Positions 16,474 through 26,114 are shown, counted from the first letter of the stretch. The stretch is 64,000 nt of DNA from Polynucleobacter hirudinilacicola (GCF_002192535.1 NZ_NAIA01000003.1:1-64000); one strand, 5' to 3'. Program-made: numbers and translations. Notes: generated from the sequence alone by a model not told the origin.

Positions 16474-17145
16474 ATGGCATTGCTACCTTGCATCGAGCTA
16501 GAAACCATCCCAAACCCTACAGCAGCTGTTATTTGGCTGCATGGCCTTGGCGCTGATGGCAATGACTTTGTGCCGATCATTCCAGAACTCAATTTGTCCG
16601 GCTGTCCTGGTATTCGATTTATATTCCCGAGCGCGCCAAGTATGCCCGTCACCGTGAATGGTGGTTATGTCATGCCAGCTTGGTATGACATTGTTGGACG
16701 AAACCTGATGGATCAAGAAGATACTGCTGGTATTCAGAAATCGGCTGCATCGATTGTTCAATTAATTGAGCATGAAGCCAGTCGAGGTATTGCTTATGAA
16801 AATATTGTCTTGGCTGGTTTTTCGCAAGGTTGCGCAATGGTCTTGCAAACTGGCTTGCGCTTTCCGCATAAGCTAGCTGGCATTATTGCGCTCTCAGGAT
16901 ATCTACCACTGGCAGTCACCCTCCCTATTGAAAAGCACTTAACAAACCAAAACACGCCTATCTTTATGGCTCATGGTGAATATGATCCGATTGTCGCGCT
17001 TGACCGTGCCCAAGCCTCTCATGCCCTGCTTGAAAAGATGGGGTATTCGGTGGATTGGAATGAATATCCAATGGAGCATTCAGTGAACCGTGAAGAGCTG
17101 GCCGATATCTCACGCTTCTTGCAGCAGGTTCTTGGCTCTAAATAA
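16474..17145 (+). CDS. Carboxylesterase / phospholipase-type alpha/beta hydrolase
   Basis: This 223-residue serine hydrolase belongs to the carboxylesterase-2/acyl-protein-thioesterase-like family. The oxyanion-hole motif WLHGLGADGNDF comes first, then the nucleophile Ser117 in GFSQG, Asp171 in GEYDPIV and His202 in MEHSV, a complete triad. The hydrolysed ester is unknown. The ATG at 16474 is preferred to an upstream TTG. No signal peptide is seen, so it is cytoplasmic. Its stop is 2 bp from the stop of the convergent TauE-type gene. Confidence 0.88.
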   Translation: MALLPCIELETIPNPTAAVIWLHGLGADGNDFVPIIPELNLSGCPGIRFIFPSAPSMPVTVNGGYVMPAWYDIVGRNLMDQEDTAGIQKSAASIVQLIEHEASRGIAYENIVLAGFSQGCAMVLQTGLRFPHKLAGIIALSGYLPLAVTLPIEKHLTNQNTPIFMAHGEYDPIVALDRAQASHALLEKMGYSVDWNEYPMEHSVNREELADISRFLQQVLGSK

Positions 17146-17147
17146 GC

Positions 17148-17936
17148 CTAGATCAAACCATCAGCAATCAGCTTGATACTGGCTATAAGTAAGAAGAACT
17201 GTACGATACGGTAATACCATTTGATGGAAATTTTCTTGGCCAGATAAAACCCAAGATATACACCGACTGGTACACACGGCAGAAGAATCACTGATGTTGC
17301 CAGCTGCTTAAAATTGAGTAAATCCAAATAAGCGTAGGGGCCTAATTTACCAAAGTTGATGAAGGTGAAAAACACGCCTAAGGTGGAGGTGTACACCATG
17401 GGCAATAATTTCTTGCGCAACATAAAAATAGTAATGGGTGGCCCGCCATTGTGGGCTACAAAGGAAGTAAATCCAGAAGTTAGGCCCATCAAGCGACCCA
17501 ACCAAGGATAGGGCTTAGCCTCCTGCAAATCAAAATGGGATGCCACCAGCATCTGAATTAAAAACAGCATAATAAAAATTCCTACAAAAAGAGTTAAGGC
17601 TTTAGGCGTAATGATGGTGAAAAAAATCATCCCCAGTAGCATCCCAATAAATGCAGGTGGAATAATGAGTTTCAGAATTCGCCAATCAGCATTCTTCAAA
17701 AAGCGCTGCATGCCCACCAAATCAATCGCAATCATTAGTGGTAGCAAAATGGCTAGAGCCTCATTAATACTAGATTGACTAGCCATGACTGGCAAAGAAA
17801 GAACTCCCAAGCCAGCACCAAAGCCGCTCTTAGATACTCCCACCACAACCACACTCACAATTGCGCAAATAAAAAATGTGAGTGAATGTGTATTGAAGGA
17901 TTCAATGATTGGATGGATAAGGGCATCGAGCATCAT
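17148..17936 (-). CDS. TauE/SafE (TSUP) family membrane transporter
   Basis: This 262-residue integral membrane protein has about eight segments. The family pattern is visible in the first half (VVVVGVSKSGFGAGLGVLSLPVMA) and repeated in the second (GLTSGFTSFVAHNGGPPITIFMLRKKL). TSUP proteins export or import sulfur-containing or other organic anions. The specific substrate is not evident and no sulfur-metabolism gene adjoins it. A terminator for the next upstream gene separates the two, so it is probably transcribed on its own. Confidence 0.85.
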   Translation of the reverse strand: MMLDALIHPIIESFNTHSLTFFICAIVSVVVVGVSKSGFGAGLGVLSLPVMASQSSINEALAILLPLMIAIDLVGMQRFLKNADWRILKLIIPPAFIGMLLGMIFFTIITPKALTLFVGIFIMLFLIQMLVASHFDLQEAKPYPWLGRLMGLTSGFTSFVAHNGGPPITIFMLRKKLLPMVYTSTLGVFFTFINFGKLGPYAYLDLLNFKQLATSVILLPCVPVGVYLGFYLAKKISIKWYYRIVQFFLLIASIKLIADGLI

Positions 17937-17969
17937 GCAATGCTAGCAAGCTGATTGAGATCGAATAGA

Positions 17970-17996
17970 AAAAGAAAAAGGGCTTTGCAGCCCTTT
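17970..17996 (-). terminator. Intrinsic terminator after the TRAP binding-protein gene
   Basis: An 8-bp perfect stem, AAAGGGCT (17977-17984) with AGCCCTTT (17989-17996), has a TTGC loop and is followed on the minus strand by T-rich sequence. It lies 20 bp after the dctP-like stop. Confidence 0.88.
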
Positions 17997-18015
17997 AATG
18001 ACCTTGGTCAATTGC

Positions 18016-19098
18016 TTAAAGTTTCTTATTAAAGCTATATTGCGCAAAGGCTTGCTCTGCCACCCCAAACCACTGGGCTTCCATGTTTCTGAAGACGCGA
18101 TAGTCTTCGAAAATCTTCTTAAACTGAGGATTCTTAGCAGATTCTTCTGCATAGGTCTCTTGAGTGGCTTTAAAGCAGGCGTCCATAATTGAAGTGTTGA
18201 ACTTGCGTAACACTGCGCCATTTTGAAGCAGGCGTTGTAATGCTGGCGGGTTCAACGCATCGTATCTGGCGCACATATCAGTGTGGGCCTCAAAGCAAGC
18301 AGACTCCCAAGCAGCTTGGTAAGAAGGTGGCAAGGCATCCCACTGCTTCTTGTTCACCAAGAAAGAAAGGCTGGCACCGCCCTCCCAAAATGCCGGGTAG
18401 TAATAGTTCTTGGCTACCTTTGCCAGGCCGAGCTTTTCATCATCGTATGGCCCAACAAATTCAGCAGCATCAATCGTGCCCTTTTCAAGAGCCGAATAAA
18501 TTTCACCCGCAGGTAATTGCTGTGGCACTACTCCTAATTTTGCTAACACTTGACCTGCAAAACCAGCAATCCGGAATTTCAAGCCCTTAAGGTCTTCTGG
18601 TGATTTGATTTCTTTACGAAACCAACCGCCCATCTGGGTTCCTGTTTGCCCACCCAAGAAATTCACGATGTTGTAACTGGCATAAAGCTCACGCATCAGC
18701 TTCATACCATTGCCATGCAGCATCCATGCTGACTGCTGGCGTGCCGTCATGCCAAAGGGTGCAGCAGTATCAAATATAAATGCGCTGTTCTTACCTAAGT
18801 AGTAGTAACTGGCTGTATGTCCACATTCAACGGTACCATTCTGAACGGCATCTAAAACTTGCAAAGCAGGAACCACTTCGCCCGCTGCAAATACTTTGAC
18901 ATTAAATTTACCGTCAGTGGCTTTTCTAAGCGCATTAGCAAATACCTCTGGAGTGCCATAGAGGGTATCTAAGGACTTCGGAAAGCTAGAGACTAAACGC
19001 CAATTGAGAGTTGGCAGGTTTTGCCCAATAACTGGTGCAGTGAGGACTGCGGCACCTGCACCAATAGTTGCTTTCTTTAAAAATGAACGTCTTTGCAT
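18016..19098 (-). CDS. TRAP transporter periplasmic substrate-binding protein (DctP family), Tat-type signal
   Basis: This extracytoplasmic binding protein (360 residues) belongs to the TRAP family, in the TakP-like subgroup that binds 2-oxo acids or related carboxylates. The export signal reads MQRRSFLKKATIGAGAAVLTA, a twin-arginine type. Family segments such as GLKFRIAGFAGQVLAKLG and GTIDAAEFVGPYDD are clear; the conserved Arg of FRI normally holds the ligand carboxylate. I choose the ATG at 19098 because AGGGG stands 7 nt before it; the ATG at 19104 is too close. No DctQ or DctM membrane gene adjoins it, so the partner must lie elsewhere. A strong terminator follows. Confidence 0.9.
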   Translation of the reverse strand: MQRRSFLKKATIGAGAAVLTAPVIGQNLPTLNWRLVSSFPKSLDTLYGTPEVFANALRKATDGKFNVKVFAAGEVVPALQVLDAVQNGTVECGHTASYYYLGKNSAFIFDTAAPFGMTARQQSAWMLHGNGMKLMRELYASYNIVNFLGGQTGTQMGGWFRKEIKSPEDLKGLKFRIAGFAGQVLAKLGVVPQQLPAGEIYSALEKGTIDAAEFVGPYDDEKLGLAKVAKNYYYPAFWEGGASLSFLVNKKQWDALPPSYQAAWESACFEAHTDMCARYDALNPPALQRLLQNGAVLRKFNTSIMDACFKATQETYAEESAKNPQFKKIFEDYRVFRNMEAQWFGVAEQAFAQYSFNKKL

Positions 19099-19117
19099 TC
19101 TCATACCCCTTCAGAAT

Positions 19118-20464
19118 TTATTTTCCACCAACCGTCATCGAGCCAATCAAAATGGAACCGGTTTCTTTCGTACCCCGTATCAGGGTATCGCTCCCAATCA
19201 TGGCAATATCCAGGAGCATATCGCGAAGATTTCCAGCAATCGTTACCTCTTCTACTGGATATTGAATTACACCATTCTCAACCCAGTAACCAAAAGCTCC
19301 ACGGGAATAGTCGCCAGTAACGTAATTCACGCCCTGTCCCATTAACTCAGTTACTAATAAGCCAGTGCCCATTTCTTTTAATAGCGCAGGCAATCCACCT
19401 TTGGGCGTTTTCTTACTTTGTAGTACTAAGTGGTGTGAGCCGCCAGCATTACCAGTGGTCTTCATTCCCAATTTACGCGCTGAGTAAGTTGACAGAAAGT
19501 AGCCTTCTAATATTCCTTTATCCACTACTGTTCTTGCAGCAGTCTTTACACCTTCCTCATCAAATGGAGCGCTACCCGTCATTGACTTTAGGTGGGGATT
19601 TTCATAGAGACTGATATGTTTTGGGAGCACCTGCTTACCAAGGCTATCAAGTAAAAAACTGGAGCGTCTATATAACGCACCACCTGATACCGCCTGCACT
19701 AAGCTACCCAACAGCCCAGCTGCCAAAGGCGCTTCAAAGATCACGGGGCAACGACGGGTTGTTAGTGATCTCGCTTTTAAGCGAGAAAGGGCTCTTTGCG
19801 CCGCATACTTACCAATGGCAGCAGGCTCAGCCAACTCCCCTGGAATGCGTGAGCTAGAATACCAATCATCGCGTTGCATATTAGATTGCTTGCCACCTTC
19901 ACTTGCGATGGGCGAACAAGAAATATAGTGACGAGAAAATGGATAACCGCCCATAAAGCCATGTGAAGTTCCCATCATGAAATGCGCATGATGCGCAGAT
20001 ACAGAGGCACCATCACTATTCTGAATTTGCTTGCTCACTGAGAATGCAGCACCCTCTGCAGTGCGAGCGATTTCAATCGCATGTGTCGCATCAATATTCC
20101 ACGGATGAAATAAATCTAAATCACGAGGATTTTTTTCCAAGAGCTCACGCTCTGCTGGTCCTGCACAATTATCTTCGGCTGTATGTTGCGCAATGTGATA
20201 CGCAGCATCTACCGTTGCCTTCAAAGAGGCTTTGGAAAAATCACTTGTACTCGCGTTACCGCGGTGATGACCTAAAAATACGGTAACCCCAACCTGCTTA
20301 TCTAGGCTCTGCTCAATCGTTTCGACCTCACCCTTACGAACCGTTACGGATAAACCTTGCCCTTCGGAAACCTCGGCAACAGCGTCCGAAGCCCCCCTTC
20401 TTTTGGCTTCTTTTAGCAAGAAATCGACGATTTCTTGAAACTGGCTGGATGTATATGTAAACAT
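19118..20464 (-). CDS. pmbA: Metalloprotease-family protein PmbA (TldE)
   Basis: This 448-residue protein is the TldE/PmbA partner of TldD. The TldD-TldE complex degrades unfolded peptides and matures some peptide antibiotics. The N-terminal domain (KRRGASDAVAEVSEGQGLSVTVRKGEVETIEQ) and the C-terminal catalytic-fold region (APLAAGLLGSLVQAVSGGALYRRSSFLLDSLGK; GNAGGSHHLVL; VNYVTGDYSRGAFGYWVENG) match the family. The HExxxH active site belongs to TldD, whose gene is not in this window. It is divergent from mogA over 26 bp, the usual betaproteobacterial arrangement. Confidence 0.93.
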   Translation of the reverse strand: MFTYTSSQFQEIVDFLLKEAKRRGASDAVAEVSEGQGLSVTVRKGEVETIEQSLDKQVGVTVFLGHHRGNASTSDFSKASLKATVDAAYHIAQHTAEDNCAGPAERELLEKNPRDLDLFHPWNIDATHAIEIARTAEGAAFSVSKQIQNSDGASVSAHHAHFMMGTSHGFMGGYPFSRHYISCSPIASEGGKQSNMQRDDWYSSSRIPGELAEPAAIGKYAAQRALSRLKARSLTTRRCPVIFEAPLAAGLLGSLVQAVSGGALYRRSSFLLDSLGKQVLPKHISLYENPHLKSMTGSAPFDEEGVKTAARTVVDKGILEGYFLSTYSARKLGMKTTGNAGGSHHLVLQSKKTPKGGLPALLKEMGTGLLVTELMGQGVNYVTGDYSRGAFGYWVENGVIQYPVEEVTIAGNLRDMLLDIAMIGSDTLIRGTKETGSILIGSMTVGGK

Positions 20465-20490
20465 GCCCTAATAATAGCTAGAATAGAAAC

Positions 20491-21123
20491 ATGAAGCATA
20501 CCGAAGACCAAAAACGCAGTTCCCCAAATGAAGTCAAAATTGGCCTAATCTCAATATCTGATCGAGCCAGCAAGGGTGTCTACCAAGATGAAGGCATCCC
20601 CGCCCTCCAGAGCTGGCTAATGAATGCCCTCACCAACCCCTCTGTTTTCCATGAGCGCTTAATTGCTGATGAATCTGAAATCATTACCGAGACTATCGTG
20701 GAATTGGTAGATGAACTGGGATGTGATTTAGTGCTTACTACGGGTGGTACAGGCCCCTCTCGCAGAGACGTCACCCCCGAAGCAACTTTAGAAGCTGGAA
20801 CCCGTGAAATGCCCGGCTTTGGGGAGCAAATGCGCCAAATTAGCCTAAAGTTTGTGCCAACAGCGATTTTGTCTAGGCAGGTTGCCGTTCTGAGAGAAAT
20901 TGAGGGACATGCGGCCCTTGTTATTAATTTGCCAGGTCAACCAAAAGCGATTGCGGAAACACTTGAGGGGCTTAAAGATGAGAGCGGGAAGTCTATTATT
21001 CCCGGGATCTTTGCTGCAGTACCTTACTGCATTGACCTCATTGGCGGGCCTTATATCGAGACCCGTGAAGAAGTCATTAAAGTCTTTAGGCCCAAGAGCG
21101 CCCTGAAGAAATCACTTTCCTGA
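20491..21123 (+). CDS. mog: Molybdopterin adenylyltransferase (MogA)
   Basis: This 210-residue enzyme activates molybdopterin with ATP before molybdenum insertion. It has the MogA/MoaB fold markers IGLISISDRASKGVYQDEGIPAL, the nucleotide/pterin loop DLVLTTGGTGPSRRDVTPEAT and LPGQPKAI near the end. The Arg-Asp in the TGPSRRD loop and the length favour MogA over MoaB. It is convergent with orn, and its start lies 26 bp from the divergent pmbA start. Confidence 0.88.
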   Translation: MKHTEDQKRSSPNEVKIGLISISDRASKGVYQDEGIPALQSWLMNALTNPSVFHERLIADESEIITETIVELVDELGCDLVLTTGGTGPSRRDVTPEATLEAGTREMPGFGEQMRQISLKFVPTAILSRQVAVLREIEGHAALVINLPGQPKAIAETLEGLKDESGKSIIPGIFAAVPYCIDLIGGPYIETREEVIKVFRPKSALKKSLS

Positions 21124-21142
21124 GCCCTGCCTGCATGACCAT

Positions 21143-21730
21143 TTACTGCGGCAATGGAACGATAAATTTCTCGCGGTAGTACTTAAGCTCTTCAATCGAC
21201 TCTTCGATGTCGGCCAAAGCAGTATGAGCCTGGTTTTTAGTAAAACCCTTAACTAACTCAGGATGCCAGCGCTTACATAATTCTTTCAGGGTTGAGACAT
21301 CAATACTTCGATAATGAAAGTAAGCCTCTAATTTGGGCATGTACTTAGCCATAAAGCGGCGGTCTTGACCAATGGTATTGCCGCACATTGGCGCAATGCC
21401 TGCCTTAATGTGCTTCTTTAAAAAGGCAATACACTCCGCCTCAACCGTTGCCTCATCCAATGTGGATGCTTTGACTTTATCGATCAAGCCGGAACGTCCA
21501 TGGGTTCCCTTATTCCAGGCATCCATAGCATCTAAAACGGTGTCATCCTGATGCACCACCCAAACAGGGGCAGTAGCTATCGTATTGAGATGCGCATCGG
21601 TCACGATGATCGCAATCTCTAAAATTTTCTCGGTTTCGGGGTTTAAACCCGACATTTCCATATCCACCCAAATGAGGTGTTCGCTGGCAGGGGGTGCCTT
21701 ATTCTCAGCCGTGTTCGTTTGTTCGCTCAT
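21143..21730 (-). CDS. orn: Oligoribonuclease (3'-5' exoribonuclease)
   Basis: This 195-residue DEDDh exonuclease degrades 2-5 nt RNA fragments, including pGpG, to mononucleotides. The acidic residues are visible in WVDMEMSGL (first Asp and Glu), in the [11 protein letters not shown] segment (third Asp) and in [19 protein letters not shown] (catalytic His and last Asp). The length is normal, with a short extra N-terminal tail rich in Glu and Ala. It is divergent from the M48 peptidase gene over 15 bp. Confidence 0.95.
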   Translation of the reverse strand: MSEQTNTAENKAPPASEHLIWVDMEMSGLNPETEKILEIAIIVTDAHLNTIATAPVWVVHQDDTVLDAMDAWNKGTHGRSGLIDKVKASTLDEATVEAECIAFLKKHIKAGIAPMCGNTIGQDRRFMAKYMPKLEAYFHYRSIDVSTLKELCKRWHPELVKGFTKNQAHTALADIEESIEELKYYREKFIVPLPQ

Positions 21731-21745
21731 ATCTATAATGATCTC

Positions 21746-22999
21746 ATGACATTCACAATTGTTTTTCTAATCGCCTTTATAGCCAGTTTTGGCCTACGCC
21801 ACTGGCTTTCTCAACGTCAAATTCGCTATGTAGCCCAGCACCGCGATCGGGTTCCCGCAGAATTTTCCGAAAAAGTGAGTCTAGCCGAACATCAAAAAGC
21901 AGCTGATTACACTATCGCCAAATTACGCCTTGGTATTTTAGAAAACGGTGTCAGCGCCATCATTTTAATTGGCTTCACTTTATTGGGTGGTCTACAGATT
22001 CTCAACATGGCTCTCCTGCAATTCTTCGGCCCGGGCATTGCCCAGCAAATTGCTTTACTAGTCTCTATTGTGATCATCTCCGGAATTCTTGACCTACCCT
22101 TCTCTTGGTACAAACAGTTTCATCTAGAGGAGCGCTTTGGCTTCAATCGTATGAATACAAAATTATTCTTTAGCGACATGATCAAAGGAATCGGTGTTGG
22201 TAGCGCAATTGGTGTACCACTACTCTGGGTCATTCTGAGTTTAATGGATCAAGCTGGCGATCTATGGTGGCTTTGGGCGTGGGGAGTGCTGACTGCATTT
22301 AGTTTATTAATGCAGTGGATATTCCCAACATTTATTGCACCTCTCTTTAATAAGTTTCAAGCTTTGGAAGCAGGTCCTTTAAAAACTCAAATTGAAGCAC
22401 TCCTCAAACGCTGTGACTTTGCAAGCCAAGGATTATTTGTGATGGATGGCAGCAAGCGTAGTGCTCATGGCAATGCCTTCTTTGCCGGCATGGGTAAAGC
22501 CAAACGCATTGTATTCTTTGACACCCTTATTGAAAAGCTCAATCCCGGTGAAGTAGAGGCTGTACTCGCACACGAGCTGGGTCATTTCAAGTGCAACCAT
22601 ATTCGCAAACGTCTCTTGGTTTCTTTTGCCTTGAGCTTTGGAATGTTTGCTTTGCTGGGCTGGATTAGCACCAAGGTGTGGTTCTATACCGATCTGGGTG
22701 TTATGCCCAATCTCAATGGCTATAACGGCGGCCTCGCACTAGCGCTCTTTATGCTTATCTCTCCGGTGTTTAGCTTCTTCTTTACACCTCTAGGTAGCAT
22801 TGCCTCACGTAAACATGAATACGAAGCAGATGGGTTTGCTGCCGAAAAATCTTCTGCAAAGGATTTAATCTCTGCTTTAGTGAAGCTATATCAAGACAAT
22901 GCTTCAACCCTTACTCCTGACCCAATTTACACTGCCTTTTATAGCTCACATCCGCCTGCTCCACTACGGATCGCCAACTTACAACGCTTTAATTCGTAA
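21746..22999 (+). CDS. M48-family membrane zinc metalloprotease (Ste24-like)
   Basis: This 417-residue integral membrane protease has the zinc site HELGH (His276-Glu277, His280) followed by FKCNH, and the third ligand Glu in [10 protein letters not shown]. At least six membrane segments are visible, with the N-terminal CAAX-protease-1 extension ([20 protein letters not shown]) that defines Ste24-type rather than HtpX-type members. Bacterial homologues are thought to take part in membrane-protein quality control. I start it at the ATG at 21746 because the open frame before it overlaps orn antisense. rsgA follows after 2 bp. Confidence 0.92.
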   Translation: MTFTIVFLIAFIASFGLRHWLSQRQIRYVAQHRDRVPAEFSEKVSLAEHQKAADYTIAKLRLGILENGVSAIILIGFTLLGGLQILNMALLQFFGPGIAQQIALLVSIVIISGILDLPFSWYKQFHLEERFGFNRMNTKLFFSDMIKGIGVGSAIGVPLLWVILSLMDQAGDLWWLWAWGVLTAFSLLMQWIFPTFIAPLFNKFQALEAGPLKTQIEALLKRCDFASQGLFVMDGSKRSAHGNAFFAGMGKAKRIVFFDTLIEKLNPGEVEAVLAHELGHFKCNHIRKRLLVSFALSFGMFALLGWISTKVWFYTDLGVMPNLNGYNGGLALALFMLISPVFSFFFTPLGSIASRKHEYEADGFAAEKSSAKDLISALVKLYQDNASTLTPDPIYTAFYSSHPPAPLRIANLQRFNS

Positions 23000-23001
23000 G
23001 C

Positions 23002-24015
23002 ATGGATCAATTTCACGCGCTACTAACTGCTTCCTATGGAAGGCACTATCTAGCGCAGCGGTTGACACAAGATACACAAGGAAGCGAATCTCCTCAAGGG
23101 CCATTAATACAAGTTAGCACTCCTGCTAAGCAGCACGTTGGCGCAGTGGGTGATCGCCTGCTCCTAGAGATGACATCAGCAGATCAAGCACGCATTATTC
23201 AAATTGAACCACGTGAAAATATTCTATATCGCTCAGATGCATTTAAGAGCAAGATCATCGCTTCTAATGTGGACCAAATCCTGGTAGTACTAGCGACACA
23301 GCCCGCCTTCTCACCCGATCTTTTAGGTAGAGCGGTAGTGGCTGCGGAAGCTCATCAAATTGGTTTGCATATTCTCTTAAACAAATGCGATCTCAAAGAT
23401 AACTTAGAGCATGCTCGCAAAATCATTGCACCCTATGCCCGTATGGGCTACCCGGTAAGTGAGGTCTCTGCCAAGTTTGATGCTGCTTCGATTGATGCAC
23501 TCCAAGGTGCGCTGCGGGGCAAGGTATCGGTCTTTGTAGGTCAATCTGGCATGGGTAAATCTAGCTTGCTCAATGCTTGGGTTCCCAATGCTGCAGCTCT
23601 CACACAAGAATATTCAGTCCGTCTGGATACCGGTAAGCACACTACCACTGCTTGTCGTTATTTTGAATTACCTGAGGCCTGGGGCAGAGATGAATCTGGC
23701 AAGCTTGGAGCGCTGATTGATTCACCAGGCTTTCAGGAATTTGGCTTAGCGCATATGTCGGTAAGTGAATTGCAACATGCCTTTAGAGAATTTAAGGACT
23801 TATTAGGTAAGTGCCGCTTTCATAATTGCGCGCATCAATCAGAACCCGATTGTGCTGTACGTGATGCGGTAGACAGAAATGAAATAGCACCAGAAAGACT
23901 GGCGCTATTTAGACAGCTTCGTTCTGACTCAAAAACTGCCGATACCCAAATTCAGGGAATTAGCCAAGCCAAAGAGCGATGGTCAGCATTAGCAACAAAG
24001 CCATCCAAACGATAA
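23002..24015 (+). CDS. rsgA: Ribosome small-subunit-dependent GTPase RsgA
   Basis: This circularly permuted GTPase (337 residues) checks late 30S assembly. The order of motifs is typical: an OB-fold N terminus, G4 NKCD (127-130), G1 GQSGMGKS (180-187), G3 DSPGFQEFG, then a zinc-binding C terminus (CRFHNCAHQSEPDC). It begins 2 bp after the M48 gene and is probably co-transcribed with it. Its last 56 bp overlap the 3' end of the convergent CobD-like gene. Confidence 0.95.
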   Translation: MDQFHALLTASYGRHYLAQRLTQDTQGSESPQGPLIQVSTPAKQHVGAVGDRLLLEMTSADQARIIQIEPRENILYRSDAFKSKIIASNVDQILVVLATQPAFSPDLLGRAVVAAEAHQIGLHILLNKCDLKDNLEHARKIIAPYARMGYPVSEVSAKFDAASIDALQGALRGKVSVFVGQSGMGKSSLLNAWVPNAAALTQEYSVRLDTGKHTTTACRYFELPEAWGRDESGKLGALIDSPGFQEFGLAHMSVSELQHAFREFKDLLGKCRFHNCAHQSEPDCAVRDAVDRNEIAPERLALFRQLRSDSKTADTQIQGISQAKERWSALATKPSKR

Positions 24016-24919
24016 CCAAGCGCCACACCAAACCCACAGCAGAGCGCATCGTACGCTCAGTTGGCTCAAGGCCTACCTCATAGATTAGAGGCTCTCCAGC
24101 CTCTGCCATACGCAAGGCCTCATCGCTATCGGGCTCGCTCAAAGGCTCACCCAAGCGTACACCTAGAGCGCCGCCACCTGCAGCCAAGATCACAGCCGAT
24201 AAAGAATCAGCCCATTTTTGGGTGAGGTAACGCCAGGCATAAACAGCGCCCTCAAAGTTGCCAACGATTGCAAAGCCCATTGCAGTAATGCGAGATGGAA
24301 TCCAATCGAGAACATAAAAGAAGTGACGTGCTGCTTCGCTCAAATTAAAATCACCACGCTCAGACCAGCGTTGTGCAGCAATATCAGCTAAACGATAGAG
24401 CACAACCCCTGCAGGCCCCATTGGCATCATGAACCAAAACAAGACGCCAAAGACATGTCGATGCGAGCCAATGATGGCACGTTCCAGCGCCAAGGAAATC
24501 ACTTGAGTCTCTGTCAGATTGGTAGCATCCAAATCTGGACCATACCACTCAGCTAAAGCAGCACGGGCAGCCGGTAAATCATGTGCCTCTATAGCTTCAT
24601 GTACCAGGGTAAAGGAATGACTGAACTGACGGAAGCCAAAAAATAAATAGGCAATAACTACGTTCCACAAGAAACCCAAGATTGGGTAAGTCAACATACA
24701 GAGGACATACACCAAGAACACTAAAAAGGTTGGCAAAATAAAGGCAACCAAACAGGCCATTCGCGCACCAATAGGGCTTGCGCCTTCTTCAGTTTTAGCC
24801 CCGAATTCTCCGGCGACCCAATTTAACCAACGGGTGCTCATACGCACAATCCAATGGCTTGAAGTTACTGGGCGATATTGCTCAGCAATGAGGGCGAAGA
24901 GAATAGAAAAGAAAGTCAT
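23960..24919 (-). CDS. CobD/CbiB-family membrane protein
   Basis: This 319-residue membrane protein resembles the CobD/CbiB family (adenosylcobinamide-phosphate synthase), with LFALIAEQYRP at the start, a middle segment VISLALERAIIGSHRHVFGVLFWFMMPMGPAGVVLYRL and several hydrophobic helices. No other cobalamin genes are in the window, so its role is uncertain; in this lineage it is kept as a conserved neighbour of rsgA. The ATG at 24919 overlaps the stop of the NUDIX gene as ATGA, which fixes the start. The 3' end overlaps rsgA by 56 bp. Confidence 0.82.
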   Translation of the reverse strand: MTFFSILFALIAEQYRPVTSSHWIVRMSTRWLNWVAGEFGAKTEEGASPIGARMACLVAFILPTFLVFLVYVLCMLTYPILGFLWNVVIAYLFFGFRQFSHSFTLVHEAIEAHDLPAARAALAEWYGPDLDATNLTETQVISLALERAIIGSHRHVFGVLFWFMMPMGPAGVVLYRLADIAAQRWSERGDFNLSEAARHFFYVLDWIPSRITAMGFAIVGNFEGAVYAWRYLTQKWADSLSAVILAAGGGALGVRLGEPLSEPDSDEALRMAEAGEPLIYEVGLEPTERTMRSAVGLVWRLVIVWMALLLMLTIALWLG

Positions 24920-25659
24920 ACTTTTAATAAATGATAAAGGTTGCGCAACATTCCCGCAGTAGCACCCCAAATAAAGCGGTTCTCATACGGTATTGAATAA
25001 AAACGACGGCCACCCTGCTCACTTTGCCACAATCTGACCTGATGGTTTGCTGGGTCCAACAAAAAACTTAAGGGCACTTCAAAAACATCTGCCACTTCAA
25101 ATTCATCTAAGACATATTCTGCCTGAGCTTGCACCAATCCTACTACTGGAGTGACGCTATAGCCAGAAACAGTTAAATATTGAGGTAAATGGCCAATAAT
25201 CTCGACCCGCTTAGGATCCAAACCAATCTCCTCTTCACTTTCTCGTAAAGCAGTGTCATTAGGACTGAGATCCTCAGGATCCATACGGCCCCCAGGAAAA
25301 CTAATTTGCCCAGCATGATCACGCAGATGATTCGTGCGTTGGGTTAGGAGGACTGATAAACCCTCTTCCTTTAACACTAACGGTATTAATACTGCTGCCT
25401 TAGTAACCTTACCTGCTGCCTGGCGCTTGGCAATAATGTCTGCTGCAATCACATGGCGATTTTCATCAGTAATCTCCGGCTGCCACTCTGGTGGAGATTG
25501 CAGACGTAGCCTTAAGGCCTCTGGCTCTAGAAATTTCGAGGAAACTTTTTTGTCGCTACTACGAACCTCATGAATTGGAATGGCTTGCGCATCAAATCCT
25601 GGAGGCGTCGCAACGTTGATTACGTCTTCTTCAGGCTTGGGAATCTTAGGCATATTCAT
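24916..25659 (-). CDS. NUDIX hydrolase, CoA pyrophosphatase type
   Basis: This 247-residue protein has a complete Nudix box at residues 124-146 (GRMDPEDLSPNDTALRE then SEEEIGL). It is preceded by the CoA-pyrophosphatase-type LLTQRTNHLRDHAGQISFPGG, which matches the NudL/UPF0035 signature. It would split CoA and derivatives into 3',5'-ADP and phosphopantetheine. The N-terminal 50 residues are more variable. It overlaps the CobD-like gene by ATGA, indicating one operon. Confidence 0.88.
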   Translation of the reverse strand: MNMPKIPKPEEDVINVATPPGFDAQAIPIHEVRSSDKKVSSKFLEPEALRLRLQSPPEWQPEITDENRHVIAADIIAKRQAAGKVTKAAVLIPLVLKEEGLSVLLTQRTNHLRDHAGQISFPGGRMDPEDLSPNDTALRESEEEIGLDPKRVEIIGHLPQYLTVSGYSVTPVVGLVQAQAEYVLDEFEVADVFEVPLSFLLDPANHQVRLWQSEQGGRRFYSIPYENRFIWGATAGMLRNLYHLLKV

Positions 25660-25672
25660 ATTCTAAGGCAAC

Positions 25673-25697
25673 AAAAAAGGCGACCTAGGCCGCCTTT
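25673..25697 (-). terminator. Intrinsic terminator of the rpsP-rimM-trmD-rplS operon
   Basis: AAAGGCG (25676-25682) pairs with CGCCTTT (25691-25697); the loop contains CCTAGG. On the minus strand the stem runs into six T. It lies 22 bp after the rplS stop. Confidence 0.88.
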
Positions 25698-25718
25698 CTG
25701 TTTGCATCAAAGCAGCAA

Positions 25719-26114
25719 TTATTCAGCAGCTGGAGCAGCTACTGTCTTAGTGCGAGCTTGAAGCTTTTCTTTAATACGTGCTGACTTACCAGAACGATCG
25801 CGCAAGTAGTACAACTTCGCACGACGTACATCACCGCGACGCTTCACTTCAACGCTAGCGATCAATGGTGAGTATGTTTGGAAAGTACGCTCAACGCCTT
25901 CACCAGAAGAAATCTTACGCACGATAAAGCTGGAATTGAGTCCGCGATTACGCTTAGCAATCACAACGCCTTCAAAGGCTTGGGTACGCTTACGTGTACC
26001 TTCAACAACGTTAACGCTAACAATGACAGTGTCACCAGGCGCAAAGCTTGGCAATACTTTATTAACGCTTAAGCGAGCAATTTCTTCTTGCTCAATTTTT
26101 TCGATCAAATTCAT
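25719..26114 (-). CDS. rplS: 50S ribosomal protein L19
   Basis: This 131-residue ribosomal protein has the L19 core [36 protein letters not shown] and [42 protein letters not shown]. It sits at the 30S-50S interface. It has an Ala/Thr-rich C-terminal tail. It is the last gene of the rpsP-rimM-trmD-rplS operon, 121 bp after trmD. This gap shows no clear terminator, and the operon terminator follows the gene. Confidence 0.97.
   Translation of the reverse strand: MNLIEKIEQEEIARLSVNKVLPSFAPGDTVIVSVNVVEGTRKRTQAFEGVVIAKRNRGLNSSFIVRKISSGEGVERTFQTYSPLIASVEVKRRGDVRRAKLYYLRDRSGKSARIKEKLQARTKTVAAPAAE

Noticed and set aside
23960..24919. Cobalamin biosynthesis cluster
   Set aside because: Only one CobD/CbiB-like gene is present, without any other corrin gene; its neighbours are rsgA and a NUDIX gene.
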